Shown: positions 24,411-37,864 of the stretch, one piece after another
How the letters are laid out: each line of letters opens with the position of its first letter
How positions within the stretch are numbered: position 1 is the first letter of the stretch
Assembly: GCF_963678635.1 (NCBI RefSeq)
Contig: NC_087062.1
Location: forward strand, 41,804,395-41,868,394
DNA length: 64,000 nucleotides
From: Symsagittifera roscoffensis
Lineage: Eukaryota > Xenacoelomorpha > Acoela > Convolutidae
Reading direction: 5' to 3'
The notes under the pieces: generated by a model
Seen by the model: the letters and a program-made list of their open reading frames with translations, nothing else
What the model was told of the DNA's origin: nothing
Databases searched by the model: none
Made by a program: the position numbers and the translations under genes

Positions 24411-27060
24411 CCTTCCTTTTTGTCGAGAACAGCGTAAAATTGCCTTATTCAACCGTTACTACCGTATGGTAGGGGTATAAGGATTTTCCAAAAAAAATTA
24501 CAAAACGTGAAGGGTCTTCTTCACAAATCGGTAGTTTTTGCTAAAAACAATCTAGAAAGTTTTTGTATGCTTACTTCTTTCCCAAAACAATTACAATGTT
24601 ACTAGGCTTGCTTAGTTTTTGGTCTAGTGGTACCAAGATGAATTGGAGCTGTCCAATTATTCTAAACTTATAATTCGAACTTATAGTTTCCGTCTAACTT
24701 TTTTTCGCAATTCTTGTCTTATTGACTTAAAAACTATCGATCCCAGCTCGAAAAAACTATACGCTTCTAGTTCGAGGCAAAAACCCGGTCTAAAACAGTT
24801 CAGCCGAAAAAACTTGCCAAAAACAATGCTATTTGGACCCCTCCGGGTTGATGAATCAACTAAATCAAACATGTTAAGGTCAATTTCACCAGGGCCAGGA
24901 AGGCTATTGGCAAACGTGTGCTAAAACCTGTCGATTCAATAGTGTATGTTGTCCGAACAACAATTTTTATCGCCCTATTTCAAAAATTTTGAAAAGTTTT
25001 CCTATTTTGTGACGTTTCGTTTTTCAAAAATCACGAAATTTCGGATTTCGTCACCCAAATACTTCCAACCACTTTCGAACTAATTTCACCGGTTCCACTA
25101 ATTCTAATAGTGCAGTTACGGAGTAACTCATCAATTGAGCGCTTTTTTCCGTATCAAAAAATGTCGATATCTCAAAAATCGCGATTTGTGGGGTGATCAA
25201 AATATCACTATTTTGACCCTAAAAACAGATCTGTTTGCTATGTTTTTTACTGAAAAATGATATAGGAGTATTATTACAGGCAGTATAAATAGTAATACTA
25301 ATAATATTATAACCCTCCGGGTTTGTTCAGTATCCGAATTAAGGTGCTTAACTCGGAAATTCGCAACTCGGTGGAGGGTCACTACAGTACAGTCACTGTC
25401 GAGCCCCTCACAGATTGATCTTTTAATTTCTGTACCAAAATGGATACAAAACTTGTTAACGATAACTAACAGTCGATTTTTGTTGTCCCTGAGACTTTTC
25501 CTGCTACTCCTTGCACTGCTTGTCGGATCAGTCTTCCGCTCTTTTCCATGACCCTTCCGGAATGAGTACAAATTAGCATTAACGTGCTTAAATACTCAAA
25601 GAACTCTACAGTACAGACACCAAAAACGGACCACAATTTTGATCATGGCAATACTGTTTGATATAAACGCCTATAACAACAATATATCTAATAACAACAA
25701 ATGGGAGGGTTGGATCACATCTCGTCTGGGGGGATGATTTGTACTGATTTTATAATTTTTTTGTTTTTTCGGCTATTTTTTATGTTTTTGTCTTTTTTGT
25801 TGGGCACTACATTACTTTTTTTTTGGTTTCTTGCATATCTTCAAGTATTTTTGGTCATGTACCGCTCAGGGAACGACGGGACGGCCAATCCCCCACCGTT
25901 CACGATACGTGAATTTTCGGTCTTAAATAGGTTAAAAAACTAAACCCTCGAATCCGGAAGGCTTCCGCTTTCCGAGCCACCCTTACGGCCCTGTGAAACG
26001 ACTGGCTAGCGTCTAAACACATCTTCATATGCTTTTAACCGTCTCCACCAAAGCCAGTTCTATGTGTGGTCCTTCAACATTGGGTCGACAAAGTCATCAC
26101 TGTTTTCGGGCTATCGGCCAGAACGCGCAGATTAGCTTAGTTACATGGAAAATAGTGAGCTCATGGCTGTGTCTCAGTATCTCCAGACAACGAGGTCACT
26201 ACTAAAAGCAAGGTTACTGCTTATTATCATATTACGATTCTTTTTGTTCAGCAGATAAAAATCATCTTACCCATCGGAGATGGATCAACTCTTTCCCTCA
26301 ACTCCTAGCTTCTCATTATCTGATAACGAATTTTAATGTTATTTGATTCAGTTCAGGACATATCCGGAAGCTAAAAATTGTTAAAATGTAGTTTCAGTTT
26401 CTTCCCCAGACCCCTTCAGATTCTGCAATCCTAACGAAGTGCGGTCTTATTGTCTTTCTGAAAGGGTAGTAAAATCCTCCCGATACCCTTCCGATATCTC
26501 GTGAATTTCTCGGTAACGATTGTACAGTTACAATCGTTACAATTCGGACAGTCTCGATCGTAACTTCAACACAGTGCTTGTGTTTTTTTCTAACTATCGA
26601 GAGTCAATGGTGCTGTTTTTCAGCGAAAATCGGTCTGTTTTAATTTTCGCGGTTTTCGGTTTTCGTGTCTCTAATTCAAACGAGTTTTTAAAAAACTACT
26701 TCGTCACTTCAAATTAACCTCTCCCAATGCGTCAAATTGCAAAGTTAGCACTGTTAATCCATCGAAACTGCCAATTTTTTTACTCGGATGCCTTATAAAG
26801 TTTCGATATTGCCAGGCATTTTGGCGCCATCCTGGTCAAATGTTACAGAAGACCATTTGAACTGGCTTTGGTAGAGAGGGTTAAAAACACGTGGAGCTCT
26901 ATCTTGACGCTAGCCAGTCGTTATAGGATCAAAATTTACTTTCTGTCGTTGTGTGCTTTTCGGGCGAATGTTACATTGTTGGGTTGTCCCACAAACAGAC
27001 CGTGGAGTCTGGTTCCGGCTTTCTTGTTACTATTAGTAGTGAGTAGTAGTAATATGAATT
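24411..27060. repeat. Non-coding module, copy 7
   Basis: Carries the AT-rich blocks (24600-25940), then a small deletion at about 25994 that removes the GC-hairpin segment, then the GGAAGGGT-type hairpin block (about 26455-26492) and the tail that leads into LINE sequence. No gene seen. Confidence 0.7.
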
Positions 27061-27216
27061 CTGTGATTCACACAAGGGCTTTTGACTCCGTCAGTTTCTC
27101 GTTTCATATAACACTTCTATTTCTGCAATTGTTCGTCGTACAATCGCACGCTAATTTCCAAGTGCACTTGTCGCCCACCTTGTATTGCTCGAATTTTGAC
27201 CAGACGATTTTTAGAA
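27060..27216 (-). pseudogene. CR1-like LINE 3' end
   Basis: End of the LINE coding region and 3' UTR, homologous to 14110-14290 and 36950-37105. The frame 27365-27117 ends in LYDEQLQK followed by a stop, giving the C-terminus of this LINE family. A Cys-containing block (NLSTCECVKNR) lies within it. Confidence 0.7.
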
Positions 27217-28201
27217 GTCGTGGTTTCTAGCCAATACCTTCTCTTAAATCGATTTTTAACACATTCGCAAGTCGACAGGTTAGGTACGTGAAATTCTGTT
27301 CGCATTTGGCTTTCCTTGGACGTCTCAGCTGAAACAAATTGGCGCGCAAGAACTCTGTGTAACATGGTATGTCTAGACTACATGCCTCATAACGTCCAAA
27401 AATGAATTTTGAAAGCAACAGCAAGTTGTTAAGCTGAACATACATTGGCAAAAGAAGAATCCCTAGTTCTTTCAAGTTTTCTTTGTATGGGACACTAATA
27501 ACGGAAAACCATTTCACTGCTCTTCGCTGAATCGTCTCTGATTCGGACATTACGTTTTTGCTTAAACCAAAGCACTCACTTGCGTAAAGAATCACGGGGA
27601 TTATCATGTATTTGAATCAATTCAGTTTCGCTACTCTGTTTAAATTCAATATAATTCTTTTGATCCCGAAGAAAGTTGTTATGACATTTAAGACTGATTT
27701 GTCAATGTGGAGATTCCAGCACATGTCATTTGAAGTTATAACCCCTAGATTTTTCTGAGTGTCCACTAATTTAATTTCCGTATTGTTGAAGCAAAATTTG
27801 TTTGAACATTTAGTAAAGCTTACGTGGGTGCATTTTTCAACATTGAATGGCATATGATTTTCGGTTGTCCTGTTATCACATTAAAATCATTTTGAAATTC
27901 TTCTTTAGCTAATCCTAGGCTGATGAATTTTGCATCATCGGCGAAAAGTAAAGGTGTGACATTTTGGCAAAGAGAGGGCAAGTCATTAACAAAAGCTAGG
28001 AAAAAAAATTGCCCGAGGATGCTGCCTTGGAGCACTCCGCTTGTTACGGGCATTGGATCTGAGATTTCGCTATTCACTCTGAAAGATTGGGACCTAATTG
28101 ATATATTTCAATTAAACACATCTTCATATGCTTTTGACCGTCTCCACCAAAGCCAGTTCTATGTGTGGTCCTTCAACATTGGGTCAAAAAAAGTCATCAC
28201 T
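27217..28201 (-). repeat. ~982-bp tandem array, unit 1 (LINE RT 3' part plus module scrap)
   Basis: First of six units. Each holds the LINE RT from motif B (SGVLQGSILGQFFF, altered from SGVPQGSILGPL) through FADDAKF to the C-terminal block, on the minus strand in three frames. A roughly 100-bp piece of the non-coding module (TTCATATGCTTTTGACCG to GTCATCACTG) is added. The array break falls between GTCATCACTG and TCGTGGTTTCTAG. Unit 1 is a mosaic of the two subtypes seen in later units. Confidence 0.9.
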
Positions 28202-29183
28202 GTCGTGGTTTCTAGCCAATACCTTCTCTTAAATCGATTTTAACACATTCGCAAGTCGACAGGTTAGGTACATAAAATTTTGTTTGCATTTGGCTTTCCT
28301 TGGACGTCTCAGCTGAAGTAAATTGGCGCGCAAGAACTCTGTGTAACATGGTATGTCTAGACTACATGCCTCATAACGTCCAAAAATCAATTCGAAAGCA
28401 ACCGCAAGTTGTTAAGCTGAACATACATTGGCAAAAGAAGAATCCCTAGTACCTTCAAGTTTTCTTTGTATGGGACACTAATAACGGAAAACCATTTCAC
28501 TGCTCTTCGCTGAATCGTCTCTGATTCGGACATTACGTTTTTGCTTAAACCAAAGCACTCACTTGCGTAAAGAATCACGGGGATTATCATGGATTTGAAT
28601 CAATTCAGTTTCGCTACTCTGTTTAAATTCAATATAATTCTTTTGATCCCGAAGAAAGTTGTTATGACTTTTAAGACTGATTTGTCAATGTGGAGATTCC
28701 AGCACATGTCATTTGAAGTTATAACCCCTAGATTTTTCTGAGCGTCCACTAATTTAATTTCCGTATTGTTGAAGCAAAATTTGTTTGAACATTTAGTAAA
28801 GCTTACGTGGGTGCATTTTTCAACATTGAATGGCATATGATTTTCGGTTGTCCTGTTATCACATTAAATTCATTTTGAAATTCTTCTTTAGCTAATCGTA
28901 GGCTGATGAATTTTGCATCATCGGCGAAAAGTAAAGGTGTGACATTTTGGCAAAGAGAGGGCAAGTCATTAACAAAAGCTAGGAAAAAAAATTGCCCGAG
29001 GATGCTGCCTTGGAGCACTCCGCTTGTTACGGGCATTGGATCTGAGATTTCGCTATTCACTCTGAAAGATTGGGACCTGTTTGATATATTTCAATTAAAC
29101 ACATCTTCATATGCTTTTGACCGTCTCCACCAAAGCCAGTTCTATGTGTGGTCCTTCAACATTGGGTCAAAAAAGTCATCACT
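28202..29183 (-). repeat. ~982-bp tandem array, unit 2 (subtype A)
   Basis: Subtype A markers: ASECFGLSKNVMSESE, LVDAQKNLG, KEEFQNEFN, and GACCTGTTTGAT near the right end. RT frames are broken as in the other units. Confidence 0.9.
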
Positions 29184-30164
29184 GTCGTGGTTTCTAGCCA
29201 ATACCTTCTCTTAAATCGATTTTAACACATTCGCAAGTCGACAGGTTAGGTACATAAAATTTTGTTCGCATTTGGCTTTCCTTGGACGTCTCAGCTGAAG
29301 TAAATTGGCGCGCAAGAACTCTGTGTAACATGGTATGTCTAGACTACATGCCTCAAAACGTCCAAAATCAATTCGAAAGCAACAGCAAGTTGTTAAGCTG
29401 AACATACATTGGCAAAAGAAGAATCCCTAGTACCTTCAAGTTTTCTTTGTATGGGACACTAATAACGCAAAACCATTTCACTGCTCTTCGCTGAATCGTC
29501 TCTGATTTGGACATTACGTTTTTATTTAAACCAAAGCCTTGACTTGCATAAAGAATGACGGGGATTATCATGGATTTGAATCAATTCAGTTTCGCTACTC
29601 TGTTTAAATCAATATAATTCTTTTGATCCCGAAGAAAGTTGTTATGACTTTTAAGACTGGTTTGTCAATGTGGAGATTCCAGCACATGTCATTTGAAATT
29701 ATAACCCCTAGATTTTTCTGAGTGTCCACTAATTTAATTTCCGTATTGTTGAAGCAAAATTTGTTTGAACATTTAGTAAAGCTTACGTGGGTGCATTTTT
29801 CAACATTGAATGGCATATGATTTTCGGTTGTCCTGTTATCACATTAAAATCATTTTGAAATTCTTCTTTAGCTAATCCTAGGCTGATGAATTTTGCATCA
29901 TCGGCGAAAAGTAAAGGTGTGACATTTTGGCAAAGAGAGGGCAAGTCATTAACAAAAGCTAGGAAAAAAAATTGCCCGAGGATGCTGCCTTGGAGCACTC
30001 CGCTTGTTACGGGCATTGGATCTGAGATTTCGCTATTCACTCTGAAAGATTGGGACCTAATTGATATATTTCAATTAAACACATCTTCATATGCTTTTGA
30101 CCGTCTCCACCAAAGCCAGTTCTATGTGTGGTCCTTCAACATTGGGTCAAAAAAAGTCATCACT
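29184..30164 (-). repeat. ~982-bp tandem array, unit 3 (subtype B)
   Basis: Subtype B markers: FGLNKNVMSKSE, WFCVIS, LVDTQKNLGVIIS, DKPVLK, KEEFQNDFN, and GACCTAATTGAT near the right end. Confidence 0.9.
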
Positions 30165-31146
30165 GTCGTGGTTTCTAGCCAATACCTTCTCTTAAATCGA
30201 TTTTAACACATTCGCAAGTCGACAGGTTAGGTACATAAAATTTTGTTTGCATTTGGCTTTCCTTGGACGTCTCAGCTGAAGTAAATTGGCGCGCAAGAAC
30301 TCTGTGTAACATGGTATGTCTAGACTACATGCCTCATAACGTCCAAAAATTAATTCGAAAGCAACAGCAAGTTGTTAAGCTGAACATACATTGGCAAAAG
30401 AAGAATCCCTAGTACCTTCAAGTTTTCTTTGTATGGGACACTAATAACGGAAAACCATTTCACTGCTCTTCGCTGAATCGTCTCTGATTCTGACATTACG
30501 TTTTTGCTTAAACCAAAGCACTCACTTGCGTAAAGAATCACGGGGATTATCATGGATTTGAATCAATTCAGTTTCGCTACTCTGTTTAAATTCAATATAA
30601 TTCTTTTGATCCCGAAGAAAGTTGTTATGACTTTTAAGACTGATTTGTCAATGTGGAGATTCCAGCACATGTCATTTGAAGTTATAACCCCTAGATTTTT
30701 CTGAGCGTCCACTAATTTAATTTCCGTATTGTTGAAGCAAAATTTGTTTGAACATTTAGTAAAGCTTACGTGGGTGCATTTTTCAACATTGAATGGCATA
30801 TGATTTTCGGTTGTCCTGTTATCACATTAAATTCATTTTGAAATTCTTCTTTAGCTAATCCTAGGCTGATGAATTTTGCATCATCGGCGAAAAGTAAAGG
30901 TGTGACATTTTGGCAAAGAGAGGGCAAGTCATTAACAAAAGCTAGGAAAAAAAATTGCCCGAGGATGCTGCCTTGGAGCACTCCGCTTGTTACGGGCATT
31001 GGATCTGAGATTTCGCTATTCACTCTGAAAGATTGGGACCTGTTTGATATATTTCAATTAAACACATCTTCATATGCTTTTGACCGTCTCCACCAAAGCC
31101 AGTTCTATGTGTGGTCCTTCAACATTGGGTCAAAAAAGTCATCACT
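30165..31146 (-). repeat. ~982-bp tandem array, unit 4 (subtype A)
   Basis: Same markers as unit 2, with LGLAKEEFQNEFN where unit 2 has LRLAKEEFQNEFN. Confidence 0.9.
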
Positions 31147-32128
31147 GTCGTGGTTTCTAGCCAATACCTTCTCTTAAATCGATTTTAACACATTCGCAAG
31201 TCGACAGGTTAGGTACATAAAATTTTGTTCGCATTTGGCTTTCCTTGGACGTCTCAGCTGAAGTAAATTGGCGCGCAAGAACTCTGTGTAACATGGTATG
31301 TCTAGACTACATGCCTCAAAACGTCCAAAAATCAATTCGAAAGCAACAGCAAGTTGTTAAGCTGAACATACATTGGCAAAAGAAGAATCCCTAGTACCTT
31401 CAAGTTTTCTTTGTATGGGACACTAATAACGGAAAACCATTTCACTGCTCTTCGCTGAATCGTCTCTGATTCGGACATTACGTTTTTGCTTAAACCAAAG
31501 CACTCACTTGCGTAAAGAATCACGGGGATTATCATGGATTTGAATCAATTCAGTTTCGCTACTCTGTTTAAATTCAATATAATTCTTTTGATCCCGAAGA
31601 AAGTTGTTATGACTTTTAAGACTGATTTGTCAATGTGGAGATTCCAGCACATGTCATTTGAAGTTATAACCCCTAGATTTTTCTGAGCGTCCACTAATTT
31701 AATTTCCGTATTGTTGAAGCAAAATTTGTTTGAACATTTAGTAAAGCTTACGTGGGTGCATTTTTCAACATTGAATGGCATATGATTTTCGGTTGTCCTG
31801 TTATCACATTAAATTCATTTTGAAATTCTTCTTTAGCTAATCCTAGGCTGATGAATTTTGCATCATCGGCGAAAAGTAAAGGTGTGACATTTTGGCAAAG
31901 AGAGGGCAAGTCATTAACAAAAGCTAGGAAAAAAAATTGCCCGAGGATGCTGCCTTGGAGCACTCCGCTTGTTACGGGCATTGGATCTGAGATTTCGCTA
32001 TTCACTCTGAAAGATTGGGACCTGTTTGATATATTTCAATTAAACACATCTTCATATGCTTTTGACCGTCTCCACCAAAGCCAGTTCTATGTGTGGTCCT
32101 TCAACATTGGGTCAAAAAAGTCATCACT
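31147..32128 (-). repeat. ~982-bp tandem array, unit 5 (subtype A)
   Basis: Practically identical to unit 4 by eye. This suggests the latest duplication was 4 to 5, or homogenisation. Confidence 0.9.
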
Positions 32129-33109
32129 GTCGTGGTTTCTAGCCAATACCTTCTCTTAAATCGATTTTAACACATTCGCAAGTCGACAGGTTAGGTACAT
32201 AAAATTTTGTTCGCATTTGGCTTTCCTTGGACGTCTCAGCTGAAGTAAATTGGCGCGCAAGAACTCTGTGTAACATGGTATGTCTAGACTACATGCCTCA
32301 AAACGTCCAAAAATCAATTCGAAAGCAACAGCAAGTTGTTAAGCTGAACATACATTGGCAAAAGAAGAATCCCTAGTACCTTCAAGTTTTCTTTGTATGG
32401 GACACTAATAACGCAAAACCATTTCACTGCTCTTCGCTGAATCGTCTCTGATTTGGACATTACGTTTTTATTTAAACCAAAGCACTGACTTGCATAAAGA
32501 ATGACGGGGATTATCATGGATTTGAATCAATTCAGTTTCGCTACTCTGTTTAAATCAATATAATTCTTTTGATCCCGAAGAAAGTTGTTATGACTTTTAA
32601 GACTGGTTTGTCAATGTGGAGATTCCAGCACATGTCATTTGAAATTATAACCCCTAGATTTTTCTGAGTGTCCACTAATTTAATTTCCGTATTGTTGAAG
32701 CAAAATTTGTTTGAACATTTAGTAAAGCTTACGTGGGTGCATTTTTCAACATTGAATGGCATATGATTTTCGGTTGTCCTGTTATCACATTAAAATCATT
32801 TTGAAATTCTTCTTTAGCTAATCCTAGGCTGATGAATTTTGCATCATCGGCGAAAAATAAAGGTGTGACATTTTGGCAAAGAGAGGGCAAGTCATTAACA
32901 AAAGCTAGGAAAAAAAATTGCCCGAGGATGCTGCCTTGGAGCACTCCGCTTGTTACGGGCATTGGATCTGAGATTTCGCTATTCACTCTGAAAGATTGGG
33001 ACCTAATTGATATATTTCAATTAAACACATCTTCATATGCTTTTGACCGTCTCCACCAAAGCCAGTTCTATGTGTAGTCCTTCAACATTGGGTCAAAAAA
33101 GTCATCACT
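32129..33109 (-). repeat. ~982-bp tandem array, unit 6 (subtype B)
   Basis: Same markers as unit 3. It ends in GTCATCACTG and passes into TTTTCGGGCTATCGG, the normal continuation of the module. This gives the right edge of the array. Confidence 0.9.
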
Positions 33110-36100
33110 GTTTTCGGGCTATCGGCCAGAACGCGCAGATTAACTAAGTTACCTGCAAAATAGTCACTACCCAATTGAGAATTATTTATGATGATATAAA
33201 ACCAAAAGGAGAAGGAGAAAGAAAAAAACGTAATTCAAAAAAATGAATGTGTATCGCATTCGGTCTGTCGCAATTTAATAGTTGAACTTGTTTCTAAAGA
33301 AAGAGCTTTTCCTGTTAAGTAACGCACTAAACATACAAAACTTGAAGGCAGTATCCTTCTCAGGTGGGCGACTATTGCATCCACGGAGTTCTGTGTTTCC
33401 TATCTAGCCTTCGGATTGAACGCGCTAGACCTACTAAAACTCTCAGGGCAACCACTATTCCAAAAATTAGTCTGGATTTTAATCCAAATAAATCAGTGTC
33501 CAATTCTGTTTTCAACTAGACCTACAGCCGCGAAAATCCGGGTTTAGACCTGTTTTTATTTCACTATGCTCTTTTCAATTTTTTATAGGCAAATTACCAG
33601 TGCAGTCACCAGTCTCCTGCCTGATTCCTAATATCTTAATACTAGTCACTATTTATCTTATTTTCGTCTACGTATGTTCAGTATCTCAACGATCGCGTTC
33701 GTTATAAAAGAGCCCTCCGGATTGACAAAAATAGGACCCCTCCGAATTGGAACCCCTCCTAATTGTCAAAAATAGGACCCCTGGGAATTGAGACTCCTCG
33801 GGTTGACAAAAATAGGGCCCCCCTCCGAATTGAGATCCTTTCTGGTTTGACAAAAATAGGAACCCTCCGAACTGGGACCCCTCCTAATCGGCAAAAAAGG
33901 CCTTTCCGGATCGATTAAAAACAATGCCCGAGACCCTTCCGGATACGGTCTCAAAGCCTATTTTGCTAAGTAAACTAACTAGGAAGGATGCATTTTGGTC
34001 CTAGACCCTTCCAGATTGAGGCTAAACTGCTTGATTAACAATTTTCCTTTACTGTGAAGGGTCGTATAACTAGCCTAGTTTTGACTCGACTACTTTTTTC
34101 TGGGTTCCCTAGCCATTCCTTTTTGTCGAGAATAGCGTAAAATTGCTTTATTCAACCGTTACTACCGTATGGTAGGGGTATAAGAATTTTCCAAAAAAAA
34201 ATTACTAAACGTGAAGGGTCTTCTTCACAAATCGGTAGTTTTTGCTAAAAACAATTTAGAAAGTTTTTGTATGCTTACTTCTTTCCCAAAACAATTACAA
34301 TGTTACTAGGCTTGCTTAGTTTTTGGTCTAGTGGTACCAAGATGAATTGGAGCTGTCCAATTATTCTAAACTTATAATTCGAACCGTCTTTGATGCGAAC
34401 TCGGCTTTCAACTTATAGTTTCCGTCTAAATTTTTTCGCAATTCTTGTTTTATTGACTTAAAAATTATCGATCCAAGCTCAAAAGGCCTATACGTTTCTA
34501 GTTCGAGGCAAAAACCCGGTCTAAAACAGTTCAGCCGAAAAAACTTGCCAAAAACAATGCTATTTGGACCCCTCCGGATTGATGAATCAACTAAATCAAA
34601 CATGTTAAGGTCAATTTCACCAGGGCCAGGAAGGCTATTGGCAAGCGTGTGCTAAAACCTGTCGACTCACTAGTGTATGTTGTCCGAACAACAATTTTTA
34701 TCGCTCTATTTCAAAAATTTTTAAAAATTTCCCTATTTTATGACGTTTCGTTTTTCAAAAATCACGAAATTTCGGATTTCGTCACCCAATTAGTTCCAAC
34801 CACGTTCGAACTAATTTTCACCGGTTCCACTAATTTTAATAGTGCAGTTACGGAGTAACTCATCAATTGAGCGCTTTTTTCAGTTTCAAAAAATGTCGAT
34901 ATCTCAACTATCGCGATTTGTGGGGGGATCAAAATATCACTATTTTGACCCTAAAAACCGGTCTGTTTGTTATGTTTTTTTTTACAGAAAAACGATATAG
35001 GATTATTAACACAGGCAGTATAAATAGTTATACTAATAATATTATACCCCTCCGGGTGTAATCAACATCCGAATTAAGGAGCTTAACTCCGACATTCGCA
35101 ACTCGGTGGAGGGTCACTACAGTACAGTCACTGTCGAGCCCACCACAGATTGATCTCTTAATTTCTGTACCAAAAGTGATACAAAACTTGTTAACGATAC
35201 CTAACAGTCGATTGCTGTTGTCCCTGAGACCCTTTCTGTTGCTCCTTGCACTGCTTGCCGGATTAGTCTTCCGCTCTCTTACCAAGACCCTTCCGGATTG
35301 AGCGAAAATTAGCATTAACGTGCTCAAAAAACCCTACAGCACAGAAACCAAAAACGGGCCCCAATTTTAATCATGACAATTTTGTTTGATATAAACGCCT
35401 ATAACAACAAAATATCTAATAACAACAAACTGTAGGGTCGGATCACATCTCGTCTGGGGGGATGATTTGTACTGATTTTATAATTTTATTGTTTTTTCGG
35501 CTCTTTTTTATGTTTTTGTCTTTTTTGTTTGGTACTACATTAATTTTTGTTTGGTTTCTTGCATATCTTCAAGTATTTTTGGTCATGTAACGCTCAGGGA
35601 ACGAAGGGACGGCCGATCTCCCACCCTTCACGATACGTGAATTTTCTATCTTAATTAGGTTAAAAAACTAAGGCCCGGGAATCCGGAAGGCTTCCGCTTT
35701 CCGAGCCACCCTTACGGCCCTGTGTTAAGGGCCTTATTTTGAGTCTCCGCTCGGCACGGAGTGCTTGTTGATGGATCTGCCGATCATGATGTTGAAAGAT
35801 TGACACCCATTAGCGCCATATAAACAATTATGTAACATTCGCCCGGAAGTACATATCGACGAAAAATAAAGCTAGGTTATGAAACGACTGGCTAGCGTCT
35901 AAACACATCTTCATATGCTTTTAACCGTCTCCACCAAAGCCAGTTCTATGTGTGGTCCTTCAACATTGGGTCGACAAAGTCATCACTGTTTTCGGGCTAT
36001 CGGCCAGAACGCGCAGATTAGCTTAGTTACATGGAAAATAGTGAGCTCATGGCTGTGTCTCAGTATCTCCAGACAACGAGGTCACTACTAAAAGCAAGGC

Positions 36101-36950
36101 TACTGCTTATTATCATATTATGATTCTTTTTGTTCAGTAGATAAAATCATCATATCCATCGGAGATGGATCAACCCTTTCCCTCAACTCCAAGTTTCTCA
36201 TTATCTGATAACGAATTTTAATGTTATTTGATTCAGTCAGGACATATCCGAAAGCTAAAAATTGTTAAAATGTAGTTTCAGTTTCTTCCCCAGACCCTTT
36301 CGGATTCTAGAATCCTAACAAAGAGCGGTCTTATTATCTTTCTAAAAGGGTGGTAAAATCCTCCCGATACCCTTCCGATATCTCGTGAACTTCTCGGTAA
36401 CGATTGTACAGTTACAATTGTTACAATTCGGACAGCCTCGATCGTAACTTCAACACAGTGCTCGCGTTTTTTTCTAACTATCGAAAGTCAATGGTGCTGT
36501 TTTTCAGCGAAAATCGGTCTGTTTTAATTTTCGCGGTTTTTGGTTTTCGTGCCTCTAATTCAAACGAGTTTTTAAAAAACTACTTCGTCATTTCAAATTA
36601 ACCTCTCCCAAAGCGTCAAATTGCACGGTTAGCACTGTTAAATCCTCAAAACTGCCAATTTTTTCACTCGGCTTGCCTTATAAAGTTTCGATATTGCCAG
36701 GCATTTTGGCGCCATCCTGGTCAAATGTTACAGAGGACCATTTGAACTGGCTTTGGTAGAGACGGTTAAAAACACGTGGAGCTCTATCTTGACGCTAGCC
36801 AGTCGTTATAGGATCTAAATTTTTTCAGTCGTTGTGTGCTTTTCGGGCGAATGTTACATCGTTGTGTTGTCCCACAAACAGGCCGTGGAGTCTGGTTCCG
36901 GCTTTCTTGTTACTATTAGTGGTGAGAAGTAGTAATATGAATTTTGTGAT
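33110..36950. repeat. Non-coding module, copy 8 (long copy)
   Basis: Near-complete module: minisatellite (about 33710-33905), AT-rich blocks, GC hairpin with one mismatch (35745-35761), and the conserved tail up to the LINE junction at about 36950. The frames at 34361-34603 and 35028-35327 are translations of module sequence shared by other copies and are not conserved as proteins. No gene seen. Confidence 0.75.
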
Positions 36951-37800
36951 TCACACAAGGGCTTTTGACTCCGTCAGTTTCTCGTTTTATATAACACTTC
37001 TATTTCTGCAATTGTTCGTCGTACAATCGCACGCTAATTTCCAAGTGCACTTTTCGCCCACCTTGTATTGCTCGAATTTTGACCAGACGATTTTTAGAAG
37101 TCGTGGTTACTAGCCAATACCTTCTCTTAAATCGATTTTTAACACATTCGCAAGTCGACAGGTTTGGTACATGAAATTTTGTTTGCATCTGGCTTTCCAC
37201 GACATCTCAGCTGAAACAAATTGGCACGCGAAAACTCTGTGTACTATAGTATGTCTAGACTAAATGCCTCGAAACGTCCCAAAATCAATTTTGAAAGCAA
37301 CAGAAAGTTGTTTAGCTGAACATACATTGGCAAAAGAAGAATCCCTAGTACTTTCAAGTTTTCTTTGTATGGGACACTACTAACGCAAATCCATTTTACT
37401 GCTCTTCGCTGAGTCGTCTCTAATTCGAACATTACGTACTTATTTAAACCAAAGCAAGGACTTGCGTAACGAATCACCGTGATTATCATGGATTTGAATA
37501 AATTCAGTTTCGCTACTCTGTTTAAATTCAATATAATTCTTTTGATCCCGAAGAAAGATTTATTAACTTTTAACTTTGCTTTGTCAATGTGGTGATTCCA
37601 GCACATGTCATTTGAAATTATAACCCCTAGATTTTTCTGACTGTCCACTAATTTAATTTCCGTGTCGTTGAAGCAAAATTTGTTTGAACTTTTAGTAAAG
37701 CTTACGTGGGTGCATTTATCAACAATGAATGCTATATGATTTTCGAACTCTGAAAAATAGGTGATAGATGTTCATACAATCTCCCAAATTTTATACGCTC
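36950..37800 (-). pseudogene. CR1-like LINE, RT fragment, third copy
   Basis: Frame 37648-37244 (134 codons) matches the RT C-terminal part at 14.6 kb (QKNLGVIISNDMCWNHHIDK, then KRIILNLNRVAKLNLFKSM). Compared with the 14-kb copy, most of the palm with motifs A-C is deleted at about 37745. The sequence then continues into a more N-terminal RT part, where a VSKIIER-type block can be read with frameshifts. Inactive. Confidence 0.8.
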
Positions 37801-37864
37801 TATTATTTTTGAAACTATACAAAGGAAGGGAGACTGGTCTATAATTTTCAATGATCCGATAACT

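Noticed and set aside
27923-33077. Plus-strand frames of 81-106 codons repeated every ~982 bp
   Set aside because: They are antisense shadows of the minus-strand LINE RT (FADD region) and exist only because that sequence is repeated.
27217-33109. CRISPR or rDNA-like array
   Set aside because: Units are ~982-bp LINE/module chimeras without short spacers or rRNA sequence.
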